Positions 17,700-26,606 are shown, numbered from the stretch's first letter. The stretch is 46,290 bases of DNA from Pseudomonadota bacterium (GCA_021784755.1 JAJYHM010000066.1:1-46290), one strand, 5' to 3'. The notes: generated from the letters alone by a model not told the origin. Made by a program: numbers and translations.

Positions 17700-19163
17700 C
17701 TACAAAGGCAGTCCTATGGCCCCGAGCCATAGCGGTTGTATCAAAATCACATAAAAGTTGGCCACGATCGACAACGGCACCCCAAACTTGATGGCCTCCC
17801 ACCCGGATGTCTCGGAAGCGCTCCAGGCGATCAGGAAGGCAGTAATGGAGATCGGCAGAAAAAACGCGTATTGCAGGCAGTTGGTTATGATGAGCGAAAA
17901 CGGGAGGACCGGGACATGCAAGGCGTGCGCCAGGCCCGCTGACAGTGGTATGAAAGCGGCCCCCGCCGCGACCGCGCTCACGATGCCGGCGCGCGCGATC
18001 TGAAAACCAAAAACGAGCAGGATCAACACCACAAGAAAGGGTAGATGGCTCCCTTCGATCAAACCCACCACGCCATGCGACATCCAGGTCACCGTACCGG
18101 CTTTATAAAGCGCCGTGCCAAGTGAGATCGCGCCCCCTAAAAGCATCAGGATATCCCACAGCATATGTTTGTTGACTTCCTGGAAATCCACGCCACTCCA
18201 CGGCACAAATAAGAGTGAGGCCGCGAGCAGTGCCGTCATGCCCGGGGGGATCCATCCGCCTATCCAGAGCGTCATGCCAAGCGCGAGACAAAAAAGCGTC
18301 CAGAGCTCGGTATGCGTGATGCGCCCCAGATCCTCCTTCATCTTGGCAAGCCCCGCCTCGGCCCCGGGGATATCAAGGCCCCGCAGGCGGAAATAGCCAA
18401 TCACATAGAAATAGGTGATGGGTATAAGCCCCCAGAGCGGCAGATTGAGCCAGGCCCAGCGCGCCCACGAGATCGTTATGCCGTCTGTACTTTTCAGGTA
18501 GGCTGCGAGCATCAGATTCGGAAACGCGCTCGTCAGCATGAGGGGACCTATGAACAACGGCAAAAGCCCCGCGATCAAGTACATGACTGCGGTATTGATG
18601 CGCCGCGATTCGGGAAGCGATTCCTTGCCGGCCATAAAGGACGAAACTCCCTTGCACATCGGCAGAAAGAGCGCGCACTCGTTTACGACCGGAAGAAAGG
18701 GCTTGGTCGCCACCTCGGCCAAGGTAAGCCCAAGCAAAACGCGCGTTGCGCGACTCGAGCGCATGGCCGTGGCCACAGTGAGCGTGATGCGCCTCCCCAA
18801 GGGCGTGCTCATCATGACAGCAGCTATGATAAAGGCCCCCGCGGCGAGGAAAAAAATATCCCCATTGAATCCCCCGAAGGCGGGCTTCACCTTCATGCCA
18901 GCCATAAGGACGAGCAGCAGGGGGGACGCCAGACCCACGACCGCCTTTGGCAGGGCGTTCGTGACCATGCACACGATAAACCACAGAAACACCCCGAGCA
19001 CCGCCTGGCCCGGTCGTGCAAGCCCCTGCAGAAGGGGGCCAAACCGCAGAGCAAACAAGATGAGGAATGCACCCACGAGACCAAGCGCCCTGCGGCCTCT
19101 ATGCCCCTCCGCACCCTCCAATCCCCCAACTAACGGCGTTTCTCCCTCGACAGCTGTGGCCAT
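17700..19163 (-). CDS. SLC13/DASS-family anion permease
   Basis: This 487-residue inner-membrane permease has about eleven to twelve hydrophobic segments. The pattern matches divalent anion:sodium symporters (SLC13/CitT/SdcS) of the ion-transporter superfamily: NALPKAVVGLASPLLLVLMAG, FLAAGAFIIAAVM, a re-entrant-loop-like SAFPNLMLAAY, and LLGGAISLGTALYKAG. Substrates in this family are sulfate, thiosulfate or di- and tricarboxylates; nothing visible picks one. ATG at 19163 has GGGAGTGAG just upstream. The downstream PHP-like hydrolase gene is probably co-transcribed. Arsenite-pump ArsB is a more distant relative and less likely because of the SLC13-like spacing. Confidence 0.82.
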   Translation of the reverse strand: MATAVEGETPLVGGLEGAEGHRGRRALGLVGAFLILFALRFGPLLQGLARPGQAVLGVFLWFIVCMVTNALPKAVVGLASPLLLVLMAGMKVKPAFGGFNGDIFFLAAGAFIIAAVMMSTPLGRRITLTVATAMRSSRATRVLLGLTLAEVATKPFLPVVNECALFLPMCKGVSSFMAGKESLPESRRINTAVMYLIAGLLPLFIGPLMLTSAFPNLMLAAYLKSTDGITISWARWAWLNLPLWGLIPITYFYVIGYFRLRGLDIPGAEAGLAKMKEDLGRITHTELWTLFCLALGMTLWIGGWIPPGMTALLAASLLFVPWSGVDFQEVNKHMLWDILMLLGGAISLGTALYKAGTVTWMSHGVVGLIEGSHLPFLVVLILLVFGFQIARAGIVSAVAAGAAFIPLSAGLAHALHVPVLPFSLIITNCLQYAFFLPISITAFLIAWSASETSGWEAIKFGVPLSIVANFYVILIQPLWLGAIGLPL

Positions 19164-19316
19164 AGCTCACTCCCTTATGGTGGATCGTGCCCTGCGCCAA
19201 GCCTAGCTCCTTCGCGTCAGGCCCGCCGGTCTTCATAAGCGCGTAATTATTATTGAACGTCTTGAGTCCGCACGCCCCGAGCAAGCGGGTGGCTCACCCT
19301 AAGGCATTCAACCCTC

Positions 19317-19371
19317 GGCGCCAACGCGCGCTTAGCGCGCGGCGCCAGAGTTCCGTCCCTTTTTTGGACGG
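19317..19371. terminator. Two consecutive strong hairpins after the PhnD-like gene
   Basis: GGCGCC at 19317-19322 and 19341-19346 encloses an alternating CGCGCGC/GCGCGCG stem (19325-19341). Next to it CCGTCC (19353-19358) pairs with GGACGG (19366-19371) across a CTTTTTT loop. They sit just past the stop of the minus-strand gene at 19379 and before the permease start. A terminator or transcript-stabilising role is likely. There is no T-run after the stem in the minus direction, so classical intrinsic termination is not certain. Confidence 0.45.
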
Positions 19372-19378
19372 CCGTGCT

Positions 19379-20311
19379 TCAACGTTGGGCAAGGCCCACT
19401 TGGCCGCCGCCGCTGAAATACAGGGTATTATTCAAAAGGTGGGAGAGGCCGGCATAATCGCGTCGGTTGGCTGGCACGAATCGCCCCGCCCCGTACGCGT
19501 GTCGAAGCGTGCGCGTGACCGCCTGCCCGGCCGGCGACAAAAGTGCCGCACGGATCCGCGCCTGCACCCCAGCCGGCACTCGGGGTCCGGCTGATATGGC
19601 CTGATTGGGATAGACCGGTGTCCGGTAGAGCGTGCGCACAGTATGCCGCCCCTTCTCGTAAAGCTTGAGGTTGGCGATCGGCAGTACGGTCGCCTCGCAG
19701 CGCTTGTCCATGAGGCCTTTGTAGGACGCGGGCCATCCGTGCACTACGACCAGATAGGGTTGGCGCGTTATGTAGGAAAACTGACTCAACAGCGACAGTG
19801 TGCCGAGATTAGGCGGTGAGTTCGCACAGACCGGCCGCCCCGCAAGTTGCGAGAGCTTCGTGAACCTTTCGCCGCGGCGGACCACGACTGCAAACACGAA
19901 CGGCTCCGGGAGCCGCACGAGGGGCATGTCGCCTAGGTAGCGGTCGCGCCAGCTTGTGAAATGGGGTCCGTCGAAAACGATGTCGTCCTTCCCCTCCGTC
20001 ATCGCCCGGCTGTAGCTGAGCCAATTGCCCGGCTCCCGATACACGACCTTGTGTCCTGCGGCGTGACTTAGAAAACGCGCAATAGGCGTGTACATCGCCT
20101 TTTGCTGCGCGCGCGTGCCCCGCGGCGGCGCGGTAAAAATCCAGGGCTTGCTATCACCTCCGCCTGTCACTCGCCCGCTCGACCCCCCAAGTGCCCCCGG
20201 CGGCGCAGCCAGATAAGAAACGTCAAGCGCCCCGGGCTTCGCCATTGCCGGGTTTATTGCCGCAAAAGACATTGCGGAGATAACAAAACTTGATATAACC
20301 TGAACTCTCAT
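19379..20311 (-). CDS. PhnD-like periplasmic substrate-binding protein (phosphate/phosphonate ABC family), orphan
   Basis: This 310-residue exported binding protein has a signal peptide (MRVQVISSFVISAMSFAAINPAMA, cleavage after AMA). It then shows the PhnD/type-2 periplasmic binding fold: YTPIARFLSHAAGHKVVYREP, DIVFDGPHFTSWR, and GRPVCANSPPNLGTLSLLSQF. That order of motifs matches phosphate/phosphite/phosphonate-binding proteins and their relatives that sense other ligands. The start ATG 20311 has GGGAGAAAG eight bases upstream; a longer frame to 20545 is rejected because the signal peptide would be internal. No ABC ATPase or permease gene is present, so the protein may serve a distant transporter or act in sensing. 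Two hairpins follow the stop codon. Confidence 0.82.
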   Translation of the reverse strand: MRVQVISSFVISAMSFAAINPAMAKPGALDVSYLAAPPGALGGSSGRVTGGGDSKPWIFTAPPRGTRAQQKAMYTPIARFLSHAAGHKVVYREPGNWLSYSRAMTEGKDDIVFDGPHFTSWRDRYLGDMPLVRLPEPFVFAVVVRRGERFTKLSQLAGRPVCANSPPNLGTLSLLSQFSYITRQPYLVVVHGWPASYKGLMDKRCEATVLPIANLKLYEKGRHTVRTLYRTPVYPNQAISAGPRVPAGVQARIRAALLSPAGQAVTRTLRHAYGAGRFVPANRRDYAGLSHLLNNTLYFSGGGQVGLAQR

Positions 20312-20957
20312 ACACTTTCTCCCTGAGAAACACAAGATCCACTTTTTTGTTGCGCTGATCTCATTACAAAGATGGAATGTTATCTGTGTCGACTCATTAA
20401 CATACCACGCTTCCACTTTAGACAAAGATTTTGGAGCCACCGCGCGCGCCGGATGAGTGGGTACTGAGAGGCGACAAGCGGCACCGGACCTGGGCCAGGG
20501 TCGATCTGCGCGAGACCGCATCCGGATGCCACTGCCAGGCCCCACTCCATCAATAAGTATCTTCTAATCGAAATATGGCCCCCTAGAAGATCTGTTGGGT
20601 TCTCGTTGGGGCCCATAATGGGCACCATCCGGGTAAGCAAGGGGGCGGCGCAACTCGCCCCCATACTCTTAAGGTACGTCATCGGTTATCACCGTTCGGA
20701 CGATGAGGGGAGGTGTCCGAGCAGGCGCGGTGATCAGAGGGTGAGAAGCGGGGCCAAACGAAGGGGCTCGAACGATGGCGACATCATGAAGCATAAGGCC
20801 GTATGGTAGGCGCGCGTCGGACGAAACCTGCATGAAAGTGGAGCGTTGGCGGGGCACGGGGATCGAGATGTTAGGCGCGCCCAAGGCGGGCTCGGACGAG
20901 TTTTTAGCCCTGTCGCCTGGCACCCATACCGCCAGCCCTACGCCCTCCTACGGGATA
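20312..20957. other. 650-bp non-coding stretch upstream of the PhnD-like gene
   Basis: No convincing gene is seen. Two symmetrical elements are present: GCCCAT-A-ATGGGC near 20611-20623, and a stem GGGGGCG (20641-20647) pairing with CGCCCCC (20656-20662). The 130 bases next to the PhnD start are AT-rich and could hold its promoter. I cannot assign precise elements. Confidence 0.45.
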
Positions 20958-21560
20958 CTATGCGAGCAGGCGGTCTATGTGGCCTTGCAACGCTGCATCG
21001 GCGCCGGGCCCGAAGCGGGTGCGGCCCGGCACAAAACTGTCCGTAAACAGATACTCGAACCCCTGACCCGCCAAGCCTATGACGCCCATCAGGCGGTTCT
21101 CGTATGAGTCGTCGTCAGAAAACGCCACAAGCTCGGGCCAGCCGGACTCGGCTAGAGTCAGGGCGGGTCCCAAGAAGAGCGCCCCAGGCTTATTCTTCAG
21201 GCGCAGCCCACACGTCCCACGCGTGCGGCCAGGGATGGGAATGAAATCGATCGTACGCGTCAGCTTATGCTGCGGACCGACGCGCAGGTCAGCATCAGCG
21301 ACTCCTTCTTCTTGCGCGGAGACGAGCACGCACGCTCCTGCCGCGCGCCACGCATCGAGATCGCGCGCCCCAAAGCGGCTTGGTAAGAACACGTAGCGCA
21401 GCGGCGCGGCGCGACTCAGATCCTCATAAAGCGACGGCGCAAATGCTGGCGCGTTGATAAGGACACCACCGGCGTCACGATCTGCGACATAGTACACAGC
21501 CGGCGGTCCTGCTTCGACGAGCCAGATGACGCGCTCACGCCACTCGAGTAAGCGATCCAT
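20958..21560 (-). CDS. Conserved hypothetical protein coupled to rppH; possible degenerate metallo-beta-lactamase fold
   Basis: This 200-residue soluble protein has no signal peptide or membrane segment. Its start codon overlaps the rppH stop by one base (TGATG), so the two are translationally coupled. Alternating strands and helices (VYYVADRDAGGVLINAPAFAPSL, PLRYVFLPSRFGARDLDAWRAAGACVLVS, GALFLGPALTLAE) recall the ordering in metallo-beta-lactamase-fold proteins. The HxHxDH metal motif is missing, so it would not be a typical hydrolase. I cannot name a function. Coupling to a 5'-RNA pyrophosphohydrolase hints at a partner or regulator, but that is only context. Confidence 0.7.
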   Translation of the reverse strand: MDRLLEWRERVIWLVEAGPPAVYYVADRDAGGVLINAPAFAPSLYEDLSRAAPLRYVFLPSRFGARDLDAWRAAGACVLVSAQEEGVADADLRVGPQHKLTRTIDFIPIPGRTRGTCGLRLKNKPGALFLGPALTLAESGWPELVAFSDDDSYENRLMGVIGLAGQGFEYLFTDSFVPGRTRFGPGADAALQGHIDRLLA

Positions 21561-22033
21561 CAGCGCCGGAGCAAGGGAGCAAGCTCGGTCAGCGCCGACC
21601 GGTAGACCTTGCGCTTAAAGGACACGATCGCATCGATCGGGCTCCAATAATCCACCCAGCACCACTCATCGAACTCCGGCGCGGTCGACAGATCGAGTCT
21701 CACATCCGCGTCACTGCCCGTAAGCCGCAACAGAAACCACACCTGCTTTTGTCCACGGAACTGCCGCGTCCCGCTCGAGCGCTGATAAGCGCGTGGCAGA
21801 TCGTAGCGCAGCCAACCCTGTGTACGCCCACGGATTTCGACCTGTCGTTGCTCGAGCCCCACCTCTTCATAGAGCTCCCGGTACAAGGCCTCCTCGATAG
21901 TCTCCTTGCGCTGGATCCCGCCTTGCGGAAATTGCCAGCCATCGCAACGGCAGCGTCGCGCCCAAAACACCTGATTCTCGGCGTTGGTGATGATAATGCC
22001 GACATTCGGTCGGTACCCGTCGCGATCTATCAT
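21560..22033 (-). CDS. rppH: RNA pyrophosphohydrolase RppH (Nudix)
   Basis: This 157-residue Nudix hydrolase removes pyrophosphate from the 5' end of triphosphorylated mRNA and so triggers RNase E decay. The opening [17 protein letters not shown] and the motif WQFPQGGI are diagnostic of RppH. The Nudix box spans residues 38-60 with the REL-YEEVGL core (Glu57 and Glu58 among the metal ligands). The ATG at 22033 is preferred over a TTG at 22042 because family members begin exactly at MIDxDGYRPN. Length is normal. It is divergent from the HAD gene and coupled to the hypothetical gene downstream. Confidence 0.95.
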   Translation of the reverse strand: MIDRDGYRPNVGIIITNAENQVFWARRCRCDGWQFPQGGIQRKETIEEALYRELYEEVGLEQRQVEIRGRTQGWLRYDLPRAYQRSSGTRQFRGQKQVWFLLRLTGSDADVRLDLSTAPEFDEWCWVDYWSPIDAIVSFKRKVYRSALTELAPLLRR

Positions 22034-22059
22034 ATACAACAAGGTGTTAGCTAGTTAGA

Positions 22060-22788
22060 ATGACCCCATTTTCACAGAATTCGCGGCCTACGGCAACGCT
22101 TGGGGGGATATTGACGCTGGCACTGTTTGATCTGGACAACACCTTGCTCGCCGGTGACAGCGATTATGCGTGGGGCCAATTCCTGGTCGCCACGGGCGCC
22201 GTCGATGGCGCGCGGTACGAGGAGGCCAACACCCGCTTCTACGCGGACTACAAGGCCGGCACGCTCGACATTAGGGAATTTCTGGCCTTTGCCCTGGAGC
22301 CCTTGCGGCGCCTCCCTCGCGGCCAGCTACTTGCTTGGCGCGCGCGCTTCATCGAGGAGCGCGTACGACCGATGGTAAAACCGTGGGTCGCTCCGCTGCT
22401 CGCGCACTATCGCGCGCAAGGCGCCACACTCGCGCTCGTCACGGCTACGAACGACTTCGTGACCGCCCCCATCGCCGAGCTCATCGGTATCCCGCACCTG
22501 ATCGCTACGGTGGCCCAGGAGCGAGACGGGCATTTTACAGGTCATCCGGAAGGCACACCCTGCTTCCAGGAAGGGAAGGTGGTCCGTGTTCGTGCATGGA
22601 TGGCCGAGCGCGACCTCTCTTTCGAAGGAAGCGTCTTCTACAGCGACTCCCACAACGATCTGCCACTGCTCGAAGCGGTCTCGCGGCCGATCGCCGTCGA
22701 TCCGGACCCCACATTGCTAGCCACAGCCAAAGAGCGCGGCTGGGAAATTCTCTGGTCGCAACCCGCGCCCGACATTCTTTTCGCGTGA
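22060..22788 (+). CDS. HAD-superfamily (IB) phosphatase, SerB-like
   Basis: This is a 242-residue phosphatase of the haloacid dehalogenase superfamily. Motif I is LFDLDNTLLAGDSDY with the nucleophile and acid/base aspartates. Motif II is the threonine in LALVTATND. Motif III/IV is FYSDSHNDLPLLEAV. A helical C1 cap between motifs I and II fits the HAD-IB subclass, which includes phosphoserine phosphatase and histidinol-phosphate phosphatase relatives. The first ATG is 22060, but TTG at 22111, preceded by GGGGGG, may be the true start, because the motif begins there and the rppH start lies only 26 bases before 22060. The physiological substrate is unknown; a free-standing PSP-like or lipid phosphate role is possible. 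Confidence 0.87.
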   Translation: MTPFSQNSRPTATLGGILTLALFDLDNTLLAGDSDYAWGQFLVATGAVDGARYEEANTRFYADYKAGTLDIREFLAFALEPLRRLPRGQLLAWRARFIEERVRPMVKPWVAPLLAHYRAQGATLALVTATNDFVTAPIAELIGIPHLIATVAQERDGHFTGHPEGTPCFQEGKVVRVRAWMAERDLSFEGSVFYSDSHNDLPLLEAVSRPIAVDPDPTLLATAKERGWEILWSQPAPDILFA

Positions 22789-22873
22789 GGGGAAAACCTA
22801 CCGATCTGAACGACGCCACGCCCCAACCGTGACCACACGTGGCCGGCCACGGGAGGCAAGTCGGCTTATGCCC

Positions 22874-23800
22874 TCAACCGAAAACACCGAAGAGGCGGGC
22901 GCCGGCCATCAGCAAGGCTACCGCCAACCAAAAAAGCAGGACCCGCCAAAGGAGAGCCACCGCGCGGCGAATATCCGCAGCATTGACGACAAAGCCATGC
23001 GTCGCAGTCGCGCCTGAGCCGTCCTCATCGTCCGTCTCCTCGCAGGCGCTCATGTGCATGGCCCCGAAGCCCGAGGCCAGCAATGGTCCGCTGTTGATGT
23101 CAGACCACATGCCCGCCTGGCGCCGCCAGCAGTGCAGGGCATCCTCGAAGCTACCCATGATGCCGTAACTCAAGGCCGTGATACGCGCCGGTACCCACCC
23201 GAGGATATCATTCAGCCGCGCCGCCGCCCACCCGAACTCGGCGTACTGAGGATTGCGATGACCCCAGAGCCGATCGAGCAACGCCGCGAGCCTCTGCAGA
23301 ACGACGGCCACCGGCCCAAACAGAATGAACCAGAAAAGCGGCGCCATGATCGCCACATTGGCCTGCTTCAGGACCGCCTCGACCGCCGCTTGGGCGATGG
23401 AAGATTCGGTCACGTCCCCGGTGGTCTTGGCAGTCATGGCCTCAAGATGGGTCGCCGCCATAAGCACGTCCCCTGACTCCAGCGCCTCCGAGACGGCCGC
23501 CGCCCACTGCGTCAACCGATACAAGTCCAGGCACAAATAGAGGATAAGGATATCGAAAATGTAGACGAGCGAATAACTGATATGGCTGAGAACGTAACGA
23601 ATCAGCGCCACGCCCAGTATCACAGGCCCGGCCACCACGATGACCGCGGCAAGTCCTTGGCCACGCGTCCCTGCGTTGAAGCGCTGCTCGACGCTGCGCG
23701 CCCAATCCTCATACCAAAGGAAGGGCGGGACACGCGCGCGGTCGGGAAACAAACGGTCGAGCGCGACCGCAAAGAGAATAATGATCAACGTAACGGCCAT
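22874..23800 (-). CDS. ampE: AmpE-like inner-membrane protein
   Basis: This 308-residue AmpE-family protein sits directly downstream of ampD. Start ATG 23800 gives MAVTLIIILFAVALDRLFPDRARVPPFLWY, the typical AmpE opening; the open frame to 23866 lies inside ampD. Hydrophobic segments occur near residues 1-15, 48-70, 80-100, 165-190 and at the C-terminus (about 285-305). The family is related to CobD/CbiB membrane proteins and has been linked to beta-lactamase induction signalling, though its biochemical role is not established. It is separated from ampD by two bases, so the pair is an operon. No ampC or ampR is in the window. Confidence 0.85.
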   Translation of the reverse strand: MAVTLIIILFAVALDRLFPDRARVPPFLWYEDWARSVEQRFNAGTRGQGLAAVIVVAGPVILGVALIRYVLSHISYSLVYIFDILILYLCLDLYRLTQWAAAVSEALESGDVLMAATHLEAMTAKTTGDVTESSIAQAAVEAVLKQANVAIMAPLFWFILFGPVAVVLQRLAALLDRLWGHRNPQYAEFGWAAARLNDILGWVPARITALSYGIMGSFEDALHCWRRQAGMWSDINSGPLLASGFGAMHMSACEETDDEDGSGATATHGFVVNAADIRRAVALLWRVLLFWLAVALLMAGARLFGVFG

Positions 23801-23802
23801 AC

Positions 23803-24384
23803 CTAGCCCTCCCCTCCCCGTATCCCATGGCACCGCGACCGCAGGGCATCGCGGTACCGGCCCCAATCAAAATATGGCCCGGGGTCCGTCTTGCGTCCCG
23901 GGGCGATATCCGAATGCCCATAGAGCCGCTCGGTGTTGATCGCGGGATATCGTTGCAATAGCGCCTCCGACACCGCCACCAGGGATCGATACTGCGCCTC
24001 TTCGAAGGGCCCGTGGTCGGTCCCCTCGAGCTCTATGCCAACCGAAAAATCATTGACCCTCTCGCGCCCCTCGCAGCGTGATACCCCCGCGTGCCACGCC
24101 CTCTCCTCGAACGGCACGAATTGCACAACCTCGCCGTCGCGCCGAATAAAAAGGTGCGCGGAGACTCGTAGCCCCTTGAGATCCGGGTAGCCCCCCGGAC
24201 TCACGTCCAGCGCATTCATAAACAGCCGCTCCACATCCGGCCCCCCATAGCACCCCTCAGGCAGACTGATGGAATGGATGACGAGCACCTCAATCTCGAC
24301 GCCGGGCGGACGGGCATCGCAATTGGGGGAAAGCGTACGCGTCACCCCATGCAGCCAACCCCGCCCGTCAATCGCATAAATCAT
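23803..24384 (-). CDS. ampD: AmpD, 1,6-anhydro-N-acetylmuramyl-L-alanine amidase
   Basis: This 193-residue cytoplasmic zinc amidase cleaves the stem peptide from anhydro-muropeptides during murein recycling. The zinc ligands of characterised AmpD are present: His37 in EVLVIHSISLP, His157 in YGHSDIAPGRKTDPGP and Asp167. The catalytic lysine (KTDP) and the RAWHAGVSRCEGRERVNDFSVGIELEGTD signature region (residues 96-123) are intact. ATG 24384 is chosen because the family begins about 35 residues before the first histidine; a longer frame to 24495 runs into the LysR gene region. It is followed after two bases by ampE. Loss of AmpD raises beta-lactamase in enterics; here the role is probably recycling. 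Confidence 0.95.
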   Translation of the reverse strand: MIYAIDGRGWLHGVTRTLSPNCDARPPGVEIEVLVIHSISLPEGCYGGPDVERLFMNALDVSPGGYPDLKGLRVSAHLFIRRDGEVVQFVPFEERAWHAGVSRCEGRERVNDFSVGIELEGTDHGPFEEAQYRSLVAVSEALLQRYPAINTERLYGHSDIAPGRKTDPGPYFDWGRYRDALRSRCHGIRGGEG

Positions 24385-24501
24385 AAAGGCCGCCACTTCG
24401 ATATCCTGCACTCCATTGTAATGCCTCGAACCTCGCGCGTTAATCCGCGCCCGCTCAGCGGCGATCATGAACCGCCACGACCTGACCGCGCCCATCGCTC
24501 G

Positions 24502-25422
24502 TCACGTTGCCGCGCCCCCCGCAACGTTATAGACCCCCGCGCGCATCATCTCGTCCAAGACCGTCAAAAATGCCTCCCCGGGGCGGCTGAGCGGCCCCTG
24601 ATAGATCACCGACAGCACCTGAACGATGCGCGGCGCGACCGGTCGAGTGCACAAGTCCGGCGGCGTCACCGACACCGCCGAGACGAAACCCACGCCCAGT
24701 CCGCAGCGGACCGCCTCCCGAACAGCGGCGCCGGCGCTGAACTCGTAGCGAATCTCGGGCTCCAGGCCAGCCTGCCGAAAGGCGGCCTCTACACGATCCC
24801 GGGTACCCGATCCCGGCTCGCGCCACACGACCGACACCCCCGCGAGTTCGGCGAGCGCCACAGGCTCGTGCTCCGGCCTTTGCGCAAGAGGATGGTCCAC
24901 GCTCAAGAGGACCCGGATATCGGTCTCGATCAAGGTCTGACCCTTAAGGCCATGGCTGGCCTGCGCCACGACCGCGTCCTCGACGAACGCCAGGTCCGCC
25001 ACGTCCAGGCGCTTGCGCGCCTCCTCGGAATTTCCGGACTGAAGGCGCACCGCAATCATGGGGTAGCGCTTCTGAAAAACCGCCATGGCACGCAGCAGAA
25101 GGAATTCGGCGTTGGTCTGGCTCGCCACCAACAGCAGGCTCCCTTGCATGAGACCTTGCACATCGGTCTGAAGGGTCTCGGCATCGACCAGTGCGGATTC
25201 GATCTGGGAAGCCACACGCAACAAGCGCTTTCCCAAGGACGTGGGCGTCACGCCGCGCCCGTGCCGCCGATAGAGCGGCTCGCCGAGCCAGTCCTGGAGA
25301 CGCCTCAGCTGATTGGAAACTGCAGGCTGCGTCAGGCCAAGGGCGTCGGCCGCAGCATTGATGCTCCCCATGCGCGCCACCATCGTCCAAGTCAAAAGCA
25401 GTTGAGGGTCGGGCCTTGCCAT
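24502..25422 (-). CDS. LysR-family transcriptional regulator
   Basis: This is a 306-residue LysR-type regulator. The N-terminal winged helix-turn-helix spans residues 1-60 (GSINAAADALGLTQPAVSNQLRRLQDWLG). A linker helix follows, then a two-lobed effector-binding domain to the end. It opens MARPDPQLLLTWTMVARMGS. It is transcribed away from the LysE-family exporter gene with 365 bases between them, the arrangement typical of a LysR protein controlling an adjacent efflux gene (as LysG-LysE). Downstream on the same strand lies ampD after about 117 bases, probably a separate unit. The ligand is unknown. Confidence 0.9.
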   Translation of the reverse strand: MARPDPQLLLTWTMVARMGSINAAADALGLTQPAVSNQLRRLQDWLGEPLYRRHGRGVTPTSLGKRLLRVASQIESALVDAETLQTDVQGLMQGSLLLVASQTNAEFLLLRAMAVFQKRYPMIAVRLQSGNSEEARKRLDVADLAFVEDAVVAQASHGLKGQTLIETDIRVLLSVDHPLAQRPEHEPVALAELAGVSVVWREPGSGTRDRVEAAFRQAGLEPEIRYEFSAGAAVREAVRCGLGVGFVSAVSVTPPDLCTRPVAPRIVQVLSVIYQGPLSRPGEAFLTVLDEMMRAGVYNVAGGAAT

Positions 25423-25787
25423 GACACATCGCTCTAATGGCCATCGGGGCCGTAAACTGACTCTACACCGCCATCCCGCGGCGGGCTATCTTGACAAGGC
25501 GGCTGTCTCACCTATTGGGTTTTGGTGCACCGTAGAACGTCTTGCGGGCGCCCAACGCAAGTGATGCACCAGCCCCTCACGCCCGCGCCCCAAGACAGGC
25601 CGTTGCATCCGGGCCCATCGCGCCTCCGGCCTCCGTGCCGCGCTTCTGGTCTTTCCTGCCCGACCGTTTTACGATAGCGCCCGACGAGTCGCCGGGTTCG
25701 CCAGGAAGGGCCGCCCGCAGAGAACAATAGGCAGGGATCCGCAGGCAACGCCACTCAAAAAAATGGGCGGCTGGATCAAGGAGTGGC
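25423..25787. other. Divergent intergenic region between LysR and LysE-type genes
   Basis: These 365 bases separate two divergent starts and should hold both promoters and the LysR operator. AAGGAG at 25778-25783 serves the exporter gene. I do not see an unambiguous T-N11-A palindrome. Open frames here are short and have no recognisable motif. Confidence 0.45.
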
Positions 25788-26429
25788 GTGGAACCCTTTT
25801 TTTTCGGACTGATCGTCGGCATCATCACATCCGCGCCCATCGGGCCCGTGGGCCTGTTGACCATTCAAAGGACCTTGACCCACGGGCGCGTCTTTGGCGT
25901 GTTGAGCGGCGTCGGCGCGGCCCTGGCCGACGCGCTCTATGCCGGTATTGCCGGGCTCAGCTTGAGCGTCGTCGCCAATTTTCTTGCCAGCGCACGCCTA
26001 TGGATCCACCTGGGCGCCGGTATCCTCTGTCTCTGGTTCGGGGCCCGCGCACTCTCCTTTCGGCCCCTGCGGCGCACGACGGCACACGGTTATGGCGCAC
26101 CAGGAGTCGTGTGGACGTTCATCTCCTCGCTCCTACTCACGCTCGCCAATCCGCTTACGATACTCTTCTTCATAGTCGTCTTTACGACCCTACAATTCGA
26201 TCACCAAGGCCCCCTGCGTCTGCTGTCGCTCGTGGCCGGGGTCTTCTCGGGCTGTCTGCTCTGGTGGATCGGTCTGGTCCTTGCCACGGCGCGGCTCCAT
26301 ACCCGCCTCGAATCCCGGACCCTCACGCTCATCAATCGCGTCTCTGCGACCTTCATTATCGTTCTTGGCCTCATCTCCCTAGGGAGCGTGGGCCACCTGC
26401 TCCTAAGCTCCACCCCCCGGACGCCCTAG
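25788..26429 (+). CDS. LysE/RhtB-family amino-acid exporter
   Basis: This 213-residue inner-membrane exporter has six predicted helices. The conserved opening FFFGLIVGIITSAPIGPVGLLTIQRTLTHGR carries the family's PIGP-type motif, and LANPLTILFF in helix 4 is also typical. GTG at 25788 is used because AAGGAG lies five bases before it. An overlapping longer frame in another register (25763-26716) is rejected as it lacks any motif and is arginine/proline-rich. Substrate class in this family is amino acids, homoserine lactones or related metabolites. The divergent LysR gene is its likely regulator. A run of eight T bases at 25797-25804, inside codons 4-6, is a possible slippage site. Confidence 0.88.
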   Translation: MEPFFFGLIVGIITSAPIGPVGLLTIQRTLTHGRVFGVLSGVGAALADALYAGIAGLSLSVVANFLASARLWIHLGAGILCLWFGARALSFRPLRRTTAHGYGAPGVVWTFISSLLLTLANPLTILFFIVVFTTLQFDHQGPLRLLSLVAGVFSGCLLWWIGLVLATARLHTRLESRTLTLINRVSATFIIVLGLISLGSVGHLLLSSTPRTP

Positions 26430-26606
26430 CCGTCCGCCCCCCTTCCAGGGGCCAAGGGCGCATACCAGCCAGGCCCCGGTGGGCGCCAACATCACAGCGC
26501 TTTTCTAGCCGCGCGAAATACGCCACAATCCGCAGGCACGGTCGCGGCCTATCCCCTTTGGGGCCCCCAGAGCGACGACCAGCGAGGCAGGGACACAACG
26601 AAGACG

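Noticed and set aside
20750-20790. GCTCGAAC stretch as a tRNA T-arm
   Set aside because: No matching acceptor stem, D-arm or anticodon arm could be folded around it.
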